The translations under genes were made by a program, and so were the position numbers. A stretch of 64,000 nucleotides of DNA from Lacrimispora sp. BS-2 (lineage in GTDB: Bacteria; Bacillota; Clostridia; Lachnospirales; Lachnospiraceae), in contig NZ_CP157940.1 of the NCBI RefSeq assembly GCF_040207125.1, positions 4,092,001 to 4,156,000 of the forward strand, given 5' to 3'. Within the stretch, counting starts at the first letter, position 1, and each line of letters begins with the position of its first letter. Under the pieces are notes generated by a model. The model made no database searches and was not told the origin of the DNA. It saw only the letters and a list, made by a program, of their open reading frames with translations. Shown piece by piece: positions 50,706-60,150 of the stretch.

Positions 50706-52967
50706 ATGGGCCGATCACAGAAACGTGGGATTGGGGTCCTGCTGTTTATGGTTTTTTCAGCGGCAGGAATCCTGTATTCCTTGAATCAGATTTTAAACCA
50801 GGAAGTTTTTCAGTGGATCATGAACCAGAGTGAATATAAGACCATGATGGCAGAGACGGCGGAGCTGTTTGCTGCCTTCTGTTTGTGTGGATTTTTATTC
50901 CCTAAGAACAGGCAGAAGCTTACAGCAGCGGTCCTTATTACGGCCCTCTTTTTGTGGGCGCACGTAGCTTTTCTTCCGGTTCTGGTTTCCGGCCTTTATC
51001 TGGCCTATATCCTGTTCTTTGGACGTTTTCTCCGGGTATCCTTATGGAGGTTACCAAGGGCAGATGGGCTGGCTTCCGACTTTCTCACAGGCGCGGTCTT
51101 TCTCTTGGTCATGTTTTGCCTTATGTCGGCTGTTGGCATTGGCTCCATCACTCACCTGACCGTATTTGTCATTGGCAGCGGCGGAATCCTGCTTCTTTTC
51201 GGAAGGTCCTGTCTGGGCGATGGAGAGGGAGAGAATGGTATAGCTTTCAGTGGCAAAGAGATTTTTTTACTGGCATTTCTCCTGTCAATGGTATGCCTTC
51301 AGGCTGGGCGGTTAAATATTGCCGTGGATTATGACAGCCTGTGGTATGGAGTCAGATCCCGGTATATTCTGGACAATGGCCATGGAATTTATGAAAATCT
51401 GGGAACCATTGGGATCGTTTACACCTATTCCAAAGGCTTTGAGGTCTTGACCCTGCCTCTGACCCAGCTTCCTTCCTACAGCTTTGTAACTTCAGTCAAT
51501 TTATGGCTGTCTTTGGGAGTTCTTTTTATGGGCTACAAAATCGGCCGTTTTTATATGAAACGGGAGCAGGCGGTCTTTTTAGCGGCCCTGCTGTCAGGAG
51601 TTCCAGGCATCATGAATATGGCGGTCACAGCCAAAAGCGATATCATCACACTGCTTGTCCAGGAGATCATGGTGTATTATCTGCTGTGTTATATAAAAGC
51701 AGGGCGAAAGTCCTGGCGTTACCTTGCATATGGGACGTCGGCCTTTTTTCTCAGCCTGACCTTAAAACCAACGGCCCTGGTCTTTTCCACTGCTGTTTTT
51801 GGAATGGGATTTTTGTATCTGTTAGGAAAGTTCATGTTTCCCAAGTTCGGAGCGGAGGCGGGTAATGGCGGTGGTCTGGCAGTTATGGCAGGCTCGCTTC
51901 TGGCCTTAGGGGGAATCTGGGCAAGAACTTTGGTATTAACAGGACTTCCTCTTACCTCAGTGTTCTCCTCCTTGCTTACAAAGATAGGATTTCACTTGAA
52001 GTACCCGTTCATGGTCAACAGCATACCTAATTACAGCGCCGGAATGTCCCCAAAGGAAAAAGCAGTGCACTTAGCAAACCGGCTTCATGGGTTTTTCTTT
52101 TGTCCTGTGGGAGAGGATATGGATCATGTGATTCTTGCCTGGGGTGGATTTCTGCTGTTTTTTCTTCTCTTATTGTGGATTGTAAGCTGTTTTTACGGCA
52201 AGAATGTGGATAGAGGAAAGAATTGTCAGCTGTCTGTTTTCCTAAAGGTCATCTATGTGCCGTTTTTAGTGGTCAATCTTATCAGCTTAGGTCTGCTGAC
52301 CCAGGTTGACGGGAACTATTTTATGCTTTTTTATGTACTTACAACGGTCTATGTCCTGAAGGCTGCAGCGGAGGCCAGGGAAAAGGCTGTGTGGCGGGGA
52401 GGCATAGGAGCCGGAGTCTGGGTGCTTATGTTTTCCGTATTTTTTACGGCCATGACCAGCTGGAATTGGTGCCTTGGCTTTACACCTGTGTCATTTCATC
52501 ATAAAGGCTACTATGACCATCAGGAGGCCGCCAGGCAGGATATGATATCAAAGGGAAACGGTGAGATATGGGATATTCTTGCCTCCGACCCGGAAATCCG
52601 GCTCATTGCCATTGGAGACCATCCGGATGTGCTGGCATTTCCATGCAACGTCCAATCTTATGACGACATTACAGGGGTATGGGGAAATGTGACCCTGGTA
52701 AAGAAAATGGATTATTTTGTGGAATTCATGGATTATGCAAAAACAGATTATGTCTATGTTCAGGCCGGCTATACTGGAGAAGAGAACCGTTCCTACACCC
52801 TGGTCAGGGATTTGATCGGAGTGGGAAAGCTGATCCCCATATGCTATGACAACGGAAACCTTTTGGCTGCGGTGGATGTGAACGGGGATTACAGCGAAAA
52901 TTCGGTTCAGGCATTGACAGAGTTTGAACAATGTTATATAAAAAAGGAAACAAATGAAGAGCAATAG
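50706..52967 (+). CDS. Large polytopic membrane protein, GT-C/GT39-like
   Basis: 753 residues with about 13 membrane segments. VDYDSLWYGVRSRYILDNGHGIYENLG holds the Asp-rich loop expected for GT-C enzymes and is read here as two blocks. Residues ~610-753 form a soluble domain (HPDVLAFPCNVQSYDDITG). It may transfer a sugar from a polyprenyl-phosphate donor to the glycan. No tight family match. The gene is flanked by the two copies of element C. The ribosome site is only GGGGGT, so the start is less certain. Confidence 0.6.
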   Translation: MGRSQKRGIGVLLFMVFSAAGILYSLNQILNQEVFQWIMNQSEYKTMMAETAELFAAFCLCGFLFPKNRQKLTAAVLITALFLWAHVAFLPVLVSGLYLAYILFFGRFLRVSLWRLPRADGLASDFLTGAVFLLVMFCLMSAVGIGSITHLTVFVIGSGGILLLFGRSCLGDGEGENGIAFSGKEIFLLAFLLSMVCLQAGRLNIAVDYDSLWYGVRSRYILDNGHGIYENLGTIGIVYTYSKGFEVLTLPLTQLPSYSFVTSVNLWLSLGVLFMGYKIGRFYMKREQAVFLAALLSGVPGIMNMAVTAKSDIITLLVQEIMVYYLLCYIKAGRKSWRYLAYGTSAFFLSLTLKPTALVFSTAVFGMGFLYLLGKFMFPKFGAEAGNGGGLAVMAGSLLALGGIWARTLVLTGLPLTSVFSSLLTKIGFHLKYPFMVNSIPNYSAGMSPKEKAVHLANRLHGFFFCPVGEDMDHVILAWGGFLLFFLLLLWIVSCFYGKNVDRGKNCQLSVFLKVIYVPFLVVNLISLGLLTQVDGNYFMLFYVLTTVYVLKAAAEAREKAVWRGGIGAGVWVLMFSVFFTAMTSWNWCLGFTPVSFHHKGYYDHQEAARQDMISKGNGEIWDILASDPEIRLIAIGDHPDVLAFPCNVQSYDDITGVWGNVTLVKKMDYFVEFMDYAKTDYVYVQAGYTGEENRSYTLVRDLIGVGKLIPICYDNGNLLAAVDVNGDYSENSVQALTEFEQCYIKKETNEEQ

Positions 52968-52977
52968 TATGAGGAGC

Positions 52978-53056
52978 ATAAGGTTGAAAGAAAAATGCCT
53001 TTCAGCTTTGAGATTGTGAATTAACGGGAAATGCAAGTATATCCCCTTGATTCATT
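52978..53056 (+). repeat. Element C, copy C2 (79 nt)
   Basis: Same ends as C1. TGAAAG/CTTTCA forms the first hairpin. The main stem (53018-53032 with 53039-53053) has changed bases and two mismatches but keeps the same place and GCAAGT loop. It ends just before the AGGAGG of the next gene. Confidence 0.8.
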
Positions 53057-53067
53057 AGGAGGCAAAT

Positions 53068-54003
53068 ATGGGAAAAACATTATCGGTCGTGGTATCATGC
53101 TACAATGAGGAGCTGGCTCTAAACCAGTTCTATCAGGAAACGGCCAGAATTTTAAATAAACTGATCTGGGACTATGAACTGATTTTCGTCAATGACGGAA
53201 GCCAGGATGGCACCATGAAGATTCTTGACGACTTGTCCAGGCTGGATAAAAAGGTAAAGGTAATCAGCTTTTCCAGAAACTTCGGCCATGAGGCGGCCAT
53301 GATTGCCGGTTTGGATTACAGCAGTGGAGATGGAGTCGTCTGCATGGATGCGGATTTACAGCATCCTCCCCAATATTTGCCGGAAATCGTCGGAAAGTTT
53401 GAGGACGGCTATGATGTTATCAATATGGTGCGTACAAAAAATGAGTCCGCAGGGTGGTTTAAGAATTTTGCTTCTTCTGCCTTTTACCATTTGATCAACG
53501 TACTTTCTGATGTGAAATTTGAGCCAAATGCTTCTGATTTTTTTGCGATATCCGGGCGGGCCGGCAAGGTACTGAAGGACAATTACAGGGAAAAGGTCCG
53601 CTTCCTGCGCGGGTATGTGCAAAACATCGGTTTTAACCGGACAACCATTGAATATGAGGCAGGAGTCAGGGTAGCAGGAGAAAGCAAATACAGCATCAAA
53701 AAGCTGATGGTCTTTTCCTTAAATACCATCATGTGCTTTTCCAACCTGCCTCTGAAGCTTGGAATCTATGCAGGGTGCGGCGCAGGCGTTCTGGGGATCA
53801 TCATGATGATTTACACCATATGGAGCTGGGCAAGGGTAGGGACGCCAAACGGGTATGCCACCACTATTGTACTGATCTGCTTTATGTTTGCGGTGCTGTT
53901 CCTGATCGTTGGGATCATTGGCAATTATATTGCTATTCTGTTTGCGGAGTTAAAGGACAGGCCTATTTATATTGTTGGGGAGACGAAGAATTTTTCGGAG
54001 TAG
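53068..54003 (+). CDS. GtrB/CsbB-like family 2 glycosyltransferase
   Basis: 311 residues. LSVVVSCYNEELALNQFY is followed by FVNDGSQDGT, SFSRNFGHEAAMIAGLDY and the DXD in CMDADLQHPPQYL. Two C-terminal membrane helices (ca. 230-300) are typical of bactoprenol-phosphate glucosyltransferases of the GtrB type. It would make undecaprenyl-phosphate-linked sugars for the GT-C-like enzymes upstream. AGGAGG precedes the ATG. A terminator follows. Confidence 0.88.
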   Translation: MGKTLSVVVSCYNEELALNQFYQETARILNKLIWDYELIFVNDGSQDGTMKILDDLSRLDKKVKVISFSRNFGHEAAMIAGLDYSSGDGVVCMDADLQHPPQYLPEIVGKFEDGYDVINMVRTKNESAGWFKNFASSAFYHLINVLSDVKFEPNASDFFAISGRAGKVLKDNYREKVRFLRGYVQNIGFNRTTIEYEAGVRVAGESKYSIKKLMVFSLNTIMCFSNLPLKLGIYAGCGAGVLGIIMMIYTIWSWARVGTPNGYATTIVLICFMFAVLFLIVGIIGNYIAILFAELKDRPIYIVGETKNFSE

Positions 54004-54039
54004 ATGATATTTGTGGCTGAAAACGACTTTGAATTAAGA

Positions 54040-54083
54040 AATGCGCTTTGAATCGGGCTAAAAAACCGTTTTCAAAGCGCATT
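54040..54083. terminator. Bidirectional terminator between GtrB-like gene and GH25 gene
   Basis: AATGCGCTTTGAA pairs perfectly with TTCAAAGCGCATT around an 18-nt loop, with T-rich sequence on both sides. Confidence 0.75.
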
Positions 54084-54159
54084 TTCCTGTTTATAGAACT
54101 ATTTTATTAAATGAGTTGTCATTATAAATCTGTTTTGCAGCAGACTCAACTGCCGTTTA

Positions 54160-55950
54160 TTAATGTATTCCAGGGCCGATTTCTTTTGTCTGATTGGAGG
54201 TGGAATCAGTAGGAGCAGTTTCCGTCTGCCCGGCCTGGCTTTCTGCCGTGGTTTCTCCTTCCGTCTGCCCGGAGGCTGTCTGCGGAGTCACAGTGCATGC
54301 GCCGTTTGCATCAGCGGTATAGGAGACTCCATCCAGTACAAAAGTAGTAGAGACTGCCATCTTTCCATCAGCCGGGTTTAAGTAATACTGCAGGCCGCCT
54401 ACCTGTGTCATTCCGGTTGCCATGGCGCCGTTTCCGCCAAAGTAATACCAATTTCCATCGATCTGTCTCCAGCCTACGGTCATCTTACCGGAAGAAGTGC
54501 TTAAATAATACTTAGTTCCCCGTTCCTCAAGCCATCCGGACTGCATCTTTCCGTCGTTAGCAAGATAGTACCAGCTTCCGTCAGGATTGATCCAGCCTGT
54601 AGCCATGGCTCCGCTCTGGTTAAAGAAATACCAGCTGTTATCGATGAACTGCCATCCTGTGGACACTGCGCCGTTTCCTGCCAGATAATACTTGGAAGAG
54701 CCTTCCGTATACCAGCCCGTAGCCATGGAACCGTCATTATTTAAGTAATACCGGGCACCATTGTTATCAAGCCAGCCTGTGGCCATTACACCGCTTTCCT
54801 GTAAGAAATACCACTTGCCGTTTAAGTTCTTCCATCCGGCAGCCATTTGGCCCGAAGATGGATCCAGGTAGTAATACTGGCCGTTTAATTCCTGCCATCC
54901 GGTGTTCATGACACCATCTGAACCAAGATAATAGCGTGACCCGTTGTCAGCCAGCCAGCCGGTATTCATGGAGCCGCTTGGATTAAAGAAATACCATTTG
55001 CCGGAGAGCTGTTTCCATCCGGTGTTCATCCGTCCGGAGGTTTCGTCAAGATAATAACGCAGCCCATCCTTATCAAACCATCCGGTGGCAGCCAGTCCCT
55101 CTTCGTTCATAAAGAACCAACCGGAGCCGTCGTTGATCCAGGCATTTTTCTGGATAGAATAATTCTGATAGTAATAGGTCTTTCCGCCAATGGTCCTCCA
55201 CATATTTCCCGGAAGCTTTGGAGTTAAGTCCTTATAGAGGAAGTCAATGTCAACGTTTCCATTGATGCCGTTAATTGAACCGGTGCTGGTGACCTGCCAC
55301 ATGATCGGATTGGAATAAACGTGTTTGGCCTCATAACGGGCAACCCACACGTCATAATGCATATTGGATAAATCGATTTTATTTGATAACCAGTAATCAT
55401 TAGCATAAACGATAGGGTAATATCCGGCGTCTGCAATGCGCTGGCAGAATGCGTTGATTACTTCACTTACCTGTGCTGGAGGGAGAGTTCCAAGGGTGGC
55501 GCTGTCTTCTGCGTCAAAAGCGATGGGAAAGGAAATGGGATAATCCTTAACCAGATTGAGGACAAAATCCGCTTCCTCCCTGGCCATATCCGGAGTGGTA
55601 GCCAGAGAATATATGTAAGCGCCCACTTTCAATCCTGCTGCTGATGCACCCTGCACATTGGTATGGAAATATGGATCCACAACACCCTTGGATCTGGTGC
55701 CCAGCATGACAAAGCTTACATCATCTGAAGCCACAGAGGTCCAGTTTACATTGCCCTGCCATCTGGAGACATCGATTCCTCTGGCAATTACCTCTTCAAT
55801 TACCGTACCGTTTGCAAGCTGATAATGGCCATTGACCTTTTCATAGCCTGCTGCCCAGGAATTCATGGCAGGGCCAAACCCCGCAGACATTCCTATAAAG
55901 GCACATAATGCTGCTGCGGCAAACTGCATGCCTATTTTCTTGTGTCTCAA
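54160..55950 (-). CDS. Secreted GH25 lysozyme with ~12 cell-wall-binding repeats
   Basis: 596 residues. A signal peptide to about MNSWAAG precedes a GH25 domain at ~55-245: GIDVSRWQGNVNW with the catalytic Asp, AFDAEDSATLG, the DVWVARY strand and GNVDIDFLY. Residues ~250-545 are about a dozen ~20-residue Trp/Tyr/Gly repeats (TGWKQLSGKWYFFNPSG type) of the choline/cell-wall-binding family. A Ser/Thr/Gln-rich tail ends the protein. It would cut the glycan strands of peptidoglycan. The start codon is TTG, with AGGAGG upstream on the minus strand. Confidence 0.93.
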   Translation of the reverse strand: MRHKKIGMQFAAAALCAFIGMSAGFGPAMNSWAAGYEKVNGHYQLANGTVIEEVIARGIDVSRWQGNVNWTSVASDDVSFVMLGTRSKGVVDPYFHTNVQGASAAGLKVGAYIYSLATTPDMAREEADFVLNLVKDYPISFPIAFDAEDSATLGTLPPAQVSEVINAFCQRIADAGYYPIVYANDYWLSNKIDLSNMHYDVWVARYEAKHVYSNPIMWQVTSTGSINGINGNVDIDFLYKDLTPKLPGNMWRTIGGKTYYYQNYSIQKNAWINDGSGWFFMNEEGLAATGWFDKDGLRYYLDETSGRMNTGWKQLSGKWYFFNPSGSMNTGWLADNGSRYYLGSDGVMNTGWQELNGQYYYLDPSSGQMAAGWKNLNGKWYFLQESGVMATGWLDNNGARYYLNNDGSMATGWYTEGSSKYYLAGNGAVSTGWQFIDNSWYFFNQSGAMATGWINPDGSWYYLANDGKMQSGWLEERGTKYYLSTSSGKMTVGWRQIDGNWYYFGGNGAMATGMTQVGGLQYYLNPADGKMAVSTTFVLDGVSYTADANGACTVTPQTASGQTEGETTAESQAGQTETAPTDSTSNQTKEIGPGIH

Positions 55951-56127
55951 TGTGATACCTCCTTATCATTCGAGTACTATGAAATGCTGTGTGCTTTCAT
56001 GCTTACGGAATGAAAACACAGGCGTACAAAATCAGAAGAAACCTGCTTTACAAGTTTCCCCGGTTATCGCGGCAGCACCAAGCAAACTGGTTCTTAGCTG
56101 TCCGGTCCATTATCCGCGTAAATAAAA

Positions 56128-56155
56128 GGGTATCCGCGCCGAGGTGCAGATACCC
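56128..56155 (-). terminator. Terminator downstream of the repeat-protein gene
   Basis: On the minus strand GGGTATC and GATACCC close a 14-nt loop, followed by TTTTATTT. Confidence 0.7.
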
Positions 56156-56179
56156 ACACAGATACTAATTCATATGAGA

Positions 56180-57280
56180 TCAGCCGGGGCCATTGGTAAG
56201 CCCTGGTGACAACTGATATCCGTTATTGCCTGATGGATTTGACGAACCGCCAGGAGTATCGTTTGAAGAACTTCCCGGGGCTCCGCTTAAAGTATTACCA
56301 TCAGAAGAAGAGGAGCCTCCTGGCCCATTGGAGCCTGATGGAGTCGAATTGGTCCCGCCCGGTGCATTGGAGGAGCCGGTTGATGAACCTCCGGGGCTGT
56401 TTCCGCCGGTTGAGCCGGATGGAGAACCAGAAGCATTGTTCTGGTAAGCTCCGTTGGAACCAAAGGTATAGCTTTTTCCGTCAATGGTAAGGGTAGTATT
56501 TACCGCCATCTTACCGGTAGATGGGTCAAGATAATAATAAACACCGGAGAGCTGTATCCAACCGGTCATCATATGTCCGGAATCATTAAAATAATACCAG
56601 GAGCCGTCAATCTGTTTCCAGCCATGGGCCATCTTTCCATTGTTGTCCATGTAATACTTGTTGGTTCCGTCACTGAGCCAGCCGGTCATCATCCGACCTA
56701 ACACGGACTTGGAATCTACATTTAAGTAATAGTAGGCATTATCGATCTGCTTCCAGCCGGTGACCATCTTGCCGTCAGAGCCGAAATAAAACCAGTCACT
56801 TCCAATCTGCCCCCATCCAATGGTGCATTTACCATTTTCTTTAAAATAATACCAGCCGCCGTCCATTTCCCGCCATCCGGTGGACATGGAACCGTCGCCT
56901 TTCATGTAATAATAGTCATTGCCTATTTTTAGCCAGCCTTTTACAAGGACACCTGTGTCATCCATGAGGTAATAATATTTTCCGCCGTCTTGTATCCACT
57001 TGGTAGCCATGGCGCCGTTGGAATGAAAATAGTACCAGTTTCCGTTGATCTGCTTCCAGCCGGTAGCCATAATGCCTGTGGAGAGATCAAGAAAATAAAA
57101 GGTTCCGTCGGATGTCTTTACCCAGCCTTTATGAGCGGAACCATCCTGGTCTATATACTTCCACTGAGAACCTTCCGCAACCCAGCCGGTGGCTCCCCAG
57201 GCCGTATCTGCCGGTATCAGGGCAGCGGTTCCTACAAGCCCTGCTATGAGCAGCGCCGTCATCTTCTTTCGGTATTGCAT
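56180..57280 (-). CDS. Secreted cell-wall-binding repeat protein with Gly/Ser/Pro tail
   Basis: 366 residues. A signal peptide (to about ADTAWG) is followed by about twelve Trp/Tyr repeats such as TGWKQINGNWYYFHSNGAM. From ~280 to the end there is a low-complexity tail of Gly, Ser, Pro, Asn and Thr. No catalytic domain and no sorting signal are visible. It may be a structural or adhesive wall protein. Runs divergent of nothing nearby; element B2 lies upstream of its promoter region. The tail explains long frames on the opposite strand. Confidence 0.85.
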   Translation of the reverse strand: MQYRKKMTALLIAGLVGTAALIPADTAWGATGWVAEGSQWKYIDQDGSAHKGWVKTSDGTFYFLDLSTGIMATGWKQINGNWYYFHSNGAMATKWIQDGGKYYYLMDDTGVLVKGWLKIGNDYYYMKGDGSMSTGWREMDGGWYYFKENGKCTIGWGQIGSDWFYFGSDGKMVTGWKQIDNAYYYLNVDSKSVLGRMMTGWLSDGTNKYYMDNNGKMAHGWKQIDGSWYYFNDSGHMMTGWIQLSGVYYYLDPSTGKMAVNTTLTIDGKSYTFGSNGAYQNNASGSPSGSTGGNSPGGSSTGSSNAPGGTNSTPSGSNGPGGSSSSDGNTLSGAPGSSSNDTPGGSSNPSGNNGYQLSPGLTNGPG

Positions 57281-57325
57281 ACCGTCCTTCCTCCTGTTCT
57301 AGCTATTTTATTCACATAGTATAGT

Positions 57326-57467
57326 CCGCAGTGCAGCAAGTAAAACCTGCGGTTTTACTTGCTCACGGGCATTCGCCCTATGAAATAAGGCAGGAGAAGA
57401 TTTTCTTATGTGCGGGCACAACGAAAATCTTCTCCTGCCTTATTTCGCACTGCTCATCGCTTTCGTG
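57326..57467 (-). repeat. Element B, copy B2 (142 nt)
   Basis: The same ends, length and layout as B1 but on the minus strand. The long stem has perfect 24-bp arms around GTTGTGCCCGCACATAA. The arms differ from B1 in the middle (AAGGCAGGAGAAG against ATGACATAAAGTA). The third hairpin has CAAGTAAAAC/GTTTTACTTG arms. GGGCGAATGCCCGTGAGC is identical in both. Confidence 0.88.
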
Positions 57468-57540
57468 TACATTATAACACAGTACCGACAGGAATACCTA
57501 AACATTTTATTACGATTTGCGGACATTTTCCAAAATTCTC

Positions 57541-57631
57541 ATATTATGGGAGGTAAAAAGCACTTCCCATAATCGGATGGACGGGCTGAAAACAGCCCTT
57601 TTATCGAAACTTGCGTTGCAAGTTCCGATAA
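57541..57631 (+). repeat. Element A, copy A3
   Basis: The same three hairpins as A1/A2. The first stem reads TATGGGAGGT with ACTTCCCATA (one G-U), the middle is GGGCT/AGCCC, and the last has TATCG/CGATA closing the conserved CTTGCGTTGCAAG. It ends at the 3' end of the licC-licA-like gene, which is on the opposite strand. Confidence 0.85.
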
Positions 57632-57632
57632 G

Positions 57633-59459
57633 CTATATTTTGGAGATTTCGGAGCACTTTTTGTAATAGTGTTTCGCATAACGATACATGATTATGGTAT
57701 ATTCGCCAAATTCCTCCCCTAAGGCTGCCTTGTATACTGCCCAAAGGCTCCACAGGAAGCCGCCAAGAGCCATATAAGCGTAAATGGTGAACCGCTCTTC
57801 ATCAGAAGGCTCCCGTTCCAGGTAGATCCTTATGAGGTCATCTGTTTCTTCTTCATTTAAATAGGAGTAAATCGCGCTCATGCCGATGTCTATAAGGGGA
57901 TCGCACATTCCGGAATATTCCCAGTCAATTAAGCGCACGCCACCGTCTGGCATCATTAAAAAGTTGTCGACTACTGTATCAATATGAGAAAGGACCTTTT
58001 TATGTCCCAGACTGTCCAGCCGGTTCATAAGCTCAGTCATCTGCGTGCGGACCAGGCTGTAATCGTCAAACAGGATATCCCCGTGGGCCTTACATAGCTT
58101 TTCATAAAAATCGATCCGTTCACGAATGTCAAAGGAATGGTCAACCTTAAGACCGGATTTGTGGAGCTTTCGGACAACCGCCATGCAGCGTTCCATTTCT
58201 TCCCGGCAGTAAGGATTGGCATTGTGGGTGTCTTCATAAAATTCCGCAATCTTATATCCGGTTTCTCCATTAAAGTAAATAACCTTTTCCGTGATATCCA
58301 GTTTGCCCAGGACGTCATAAACCGCTTTTTCCTGCTGCCGGTTGATCAGGAGATCCGTTCCGGGTCCCGGGATGCGGCAGATATAATGGCGGTCCTTGAT
58401 CTTAAACAGGAAGGATTTGTTGGTCATTCCCGATTTTAAGCACCGTATTTCTGTGATTTCTGATTCTGGCACATGGAATACTGTAGATACTAATTCCATG
58501 GCTTCATTATCGGAATGGCGCTGGTATTTTAGGTCAAAGAGGCGAAGCTCTTCCAGGTTTTCAAATTCATATACCTCGTCAGCCGGTCTTCGGTTGATGA
58601 ATAAATCAATGTCCTGTTTTGCCTCGTGAATATGAGGAAGCCTTTTAGCTGCTTCTCCGGATAACATTTCCATGTAGACATTTTCCCAGTAGAATTGCTC
58701 TGTTCCAGGAAGCTGGTAATAATTCTCTAATACGGTCAGGAACTGCTCTGAGAATGATTTTGAGAAGAAAACAGGCCCGTACATCACCCATTTGTCCTGG
58801 CCGCCAACGGATACATTTAAAATGCGTCCCTTCTTATTATAATCAAGACACCATTCAGAGGTTTCCCCTTCCATGAATGACGCAGAGTACCATGCGCCGC
58901 CTTCGTAGGCGTGATACATGTTGTGGCGCATCCAGTTGTCAGAAGAAAGGACATACATATTTCTTCCACGGAGAAGCTCACGGGCGTGATAAATGGTGGT
59001 CAGTGTGTTTTTCTGGGAATATTCAGGATTATATAAAAGCTTAACCTGATATTTGTCTATAAGATATTCAAATTTTTCTTTTAAGTATCCGACCACAATG
59101 GTAATATCCCTGATTCCTGCTTCGTGAAGCTGGCGGATCTGCCGTTCGATCATGCGCTCTCCGAATACTTCCAGCAGACCTTTGGGGGTTTCGAAGGTTA
59201 ATGGGACGAAACGGGAGCCGAAGCCGGCAGCGATGATGACCGCACCGTCTACTTTATTATTATTTAGAAGGGCTTGTCCTGCTGGGAGCAGTTCGTATAA
59301 ATCATTACTATTTCCAAGATTAATATATTTTTTTTCTATGCATTCCTTTATTAGGTTATTAACGGTTCCCAAGGAAACGCTAAGCTCTTTCGATAAATCT
59401 CTCTGTGTGACTGCCGGGTTTTCCAGAATGGAACGGCAGATGATGACGTTACGATCCAT
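57633..59459 (-). CDS. LicC-LicA-type fusion: HTH, nucleotidyltransferase, choline kinase-like
   Basis: 608 residues in three domains. A winged HTH at ~1-65 (TQRDLSKELSVSLGTVNNLI), a nucleotidyltransferase at ~70-310 (VIIAAGFGSRFVPLTFETPKGLLEVFG, with LSSDNW as the metal motif) and an APH/choline kinase domain from ~330 (SHIDTVVDNFLMMPDGGVRLIDWEYS). The combination corresponds to LicA (choline kinase) plus LicC (CTP:phosphocholine cytidylyltransferase). It would make CDP-choline for wall or glycan decoration. The gene ends next to repeat A3. The HTH may autoregulate. Confidence 0.88.
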   Translation of the reverse strand: MDRNVIICRSILENPAVTQRDLSKELSVSLGTVNNLIKECIEKKYINLGNSNDLYELLPAGQALLNNNKVDGAVIIAAGFGSRFVPLTFETPKGLLEVFGERMIERQIRQLHEAGIRDITIVVGYLKEKFEYLIDKYQVKLLYNPEYSQKNTLTTIYHARELLRGRNMYVLSSDNWMRHNMYHAYEGGAWYSASFMEGETSEWCLDYNKKGRILNVSVGGQDKWVMYGPVFFSKSFSEQFLTVLENYYQLPGTEQFYWENVYMEMLSGEAAKRLPHIHEAKQDIDLFINRRPADEVYEFENLEELRLFDLKYQRHSDNEAMELVSTVFHVPESEITEIRCLKSGMTNKSFLFKIKDRHYICRIPGPGTDLLINRQQEKAVYDVLGKLDITEKVIYFNGETGYKIAEFYEDTHNANPYCREEMERCMAVVRKLHKSGLKVDHSFDIRERIDFYEKLCKAHGDILFDDYSLVRTQMTELMNRLDSLGHKKVLSHIDTVVDNFLMMPDGGVRLIDWEYSGMCDPLIDIGMSAIYSYLNEEETDDLIRIYLEREPSDEERFTIYAYMALGGFLWSLWAVYKAALGEEFGEYTIIMYRYAKHYYKKCSEISKI

Positions 59460-59460
59460 A

Positions 59461-60055
59461 GTCGTGTGACCTCCATGTAGTTTATAAGTGGTAAATTGGT
59501 GTGGGGTGTTCAGATTTTGAAATTATTATTAATATATGAACATTATACCATTGAAATGGTAAATTGCAATAGGAGATTGTGATGAGATTATATATGGAAG
59601 ATTGTATATAGAAGGTTGAAGGGGAGGGTTGTAATATAATTGCCTTTGAGGCTTAGTTATAGAGACCTGAAGATTGATTATAATATGCTGTTTAATCTCT
59701 TGTACTATTTAGCTCTATTATTAACAAGGATTATTATATATAGAAGTGAAAATGGTGGGAATTGATTAAAAGGGATCATTGTTTTCTACTGATGGGAGTC
59801 TTTCTATAATAGTGTTTATGAAGGTAAAACCGGTGAATAAGTCTTAAAATACAAGATTGTACTTATATAAATACAATTTTTTCGAGAAAATACATTTTCG
59901 TAATGATTATGTAAGAAAATGCACAGAGAAATGTTATAGCATTTTTCCACAAATTGTATTATACTATACCATGTGATGGAGGAATTGATAGCTTCTGGCG
60001 GAAATGTAAATATTTTTTTGATTTTGCAAAAAATGCAAAAAAAGTAAAAAAGGTA
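59461..60055. other. AT-rich intergenic region
   Basis: About 600 nt without a supported gene. It holds the licC-licA-like promoter at its left end and, at the right end, the strong promoter of the repeat-protein gene at 60151. Between them are AT-rich stretches and short hairpin-like sequences. The minus-strand frame 59816-60145 has no ribosome site and a composition typical of AT-rich non-coding DNA. Confidence 0.5.
59542..59569 (-). promoter_or_regulatory. licC-licA promoter with an overlapping palindrome
   Basis: On the minus strand TTGCAA, 16-nt spacer, TATAAT. A perfect palindrome ACCATT-GA-AATGGT (59547-59560) fills the spacer and looks like an operator. A half site GGTAAAT lies near 59490. 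Confidence 0.6.
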
Positions 60056-60084
60056 TTGATAATTTCCATTATAGGAAGTATAAT
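60056..60084 (+). promoter_or_regulatory. Strong promoter of the repeat-protein gene
   Basis: TTGATA, 17-nt spacer, perfect TATAAT. The untranslated leader to ATG 60151 is about 60 nt. Confidence 0.75.
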
Positions 60085-60150
60085 TACCTCGTAATGCAAT
60101 TAGGAATTTCGAAGAGTATTTCAAAAAGAAAAAAGGAGAGTGCATTAATT

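Noticed and set aside
54400..55200. Regular ~60-nt periodicity that could suggest a CRISPR or satellite array
   Set aside because: It is the coding repeat of the cell-wall-binding domain of the GH25 lysozyme, in frame, with variable sequence.
56226..56490. Plus-strand Pro/Glu/Arg-rich frames
   Set aside because: They are created by the low-complexity Gly/Ser/Pro tail of the repeat protein on the minus strand.
59816..60145. 109-codon minus-strand frame rich in Phe, Ile and Lys
   Set aside because: AT-rich intergenic DNA, no ribosome site, overlaps the promoter of the gene at 60151.
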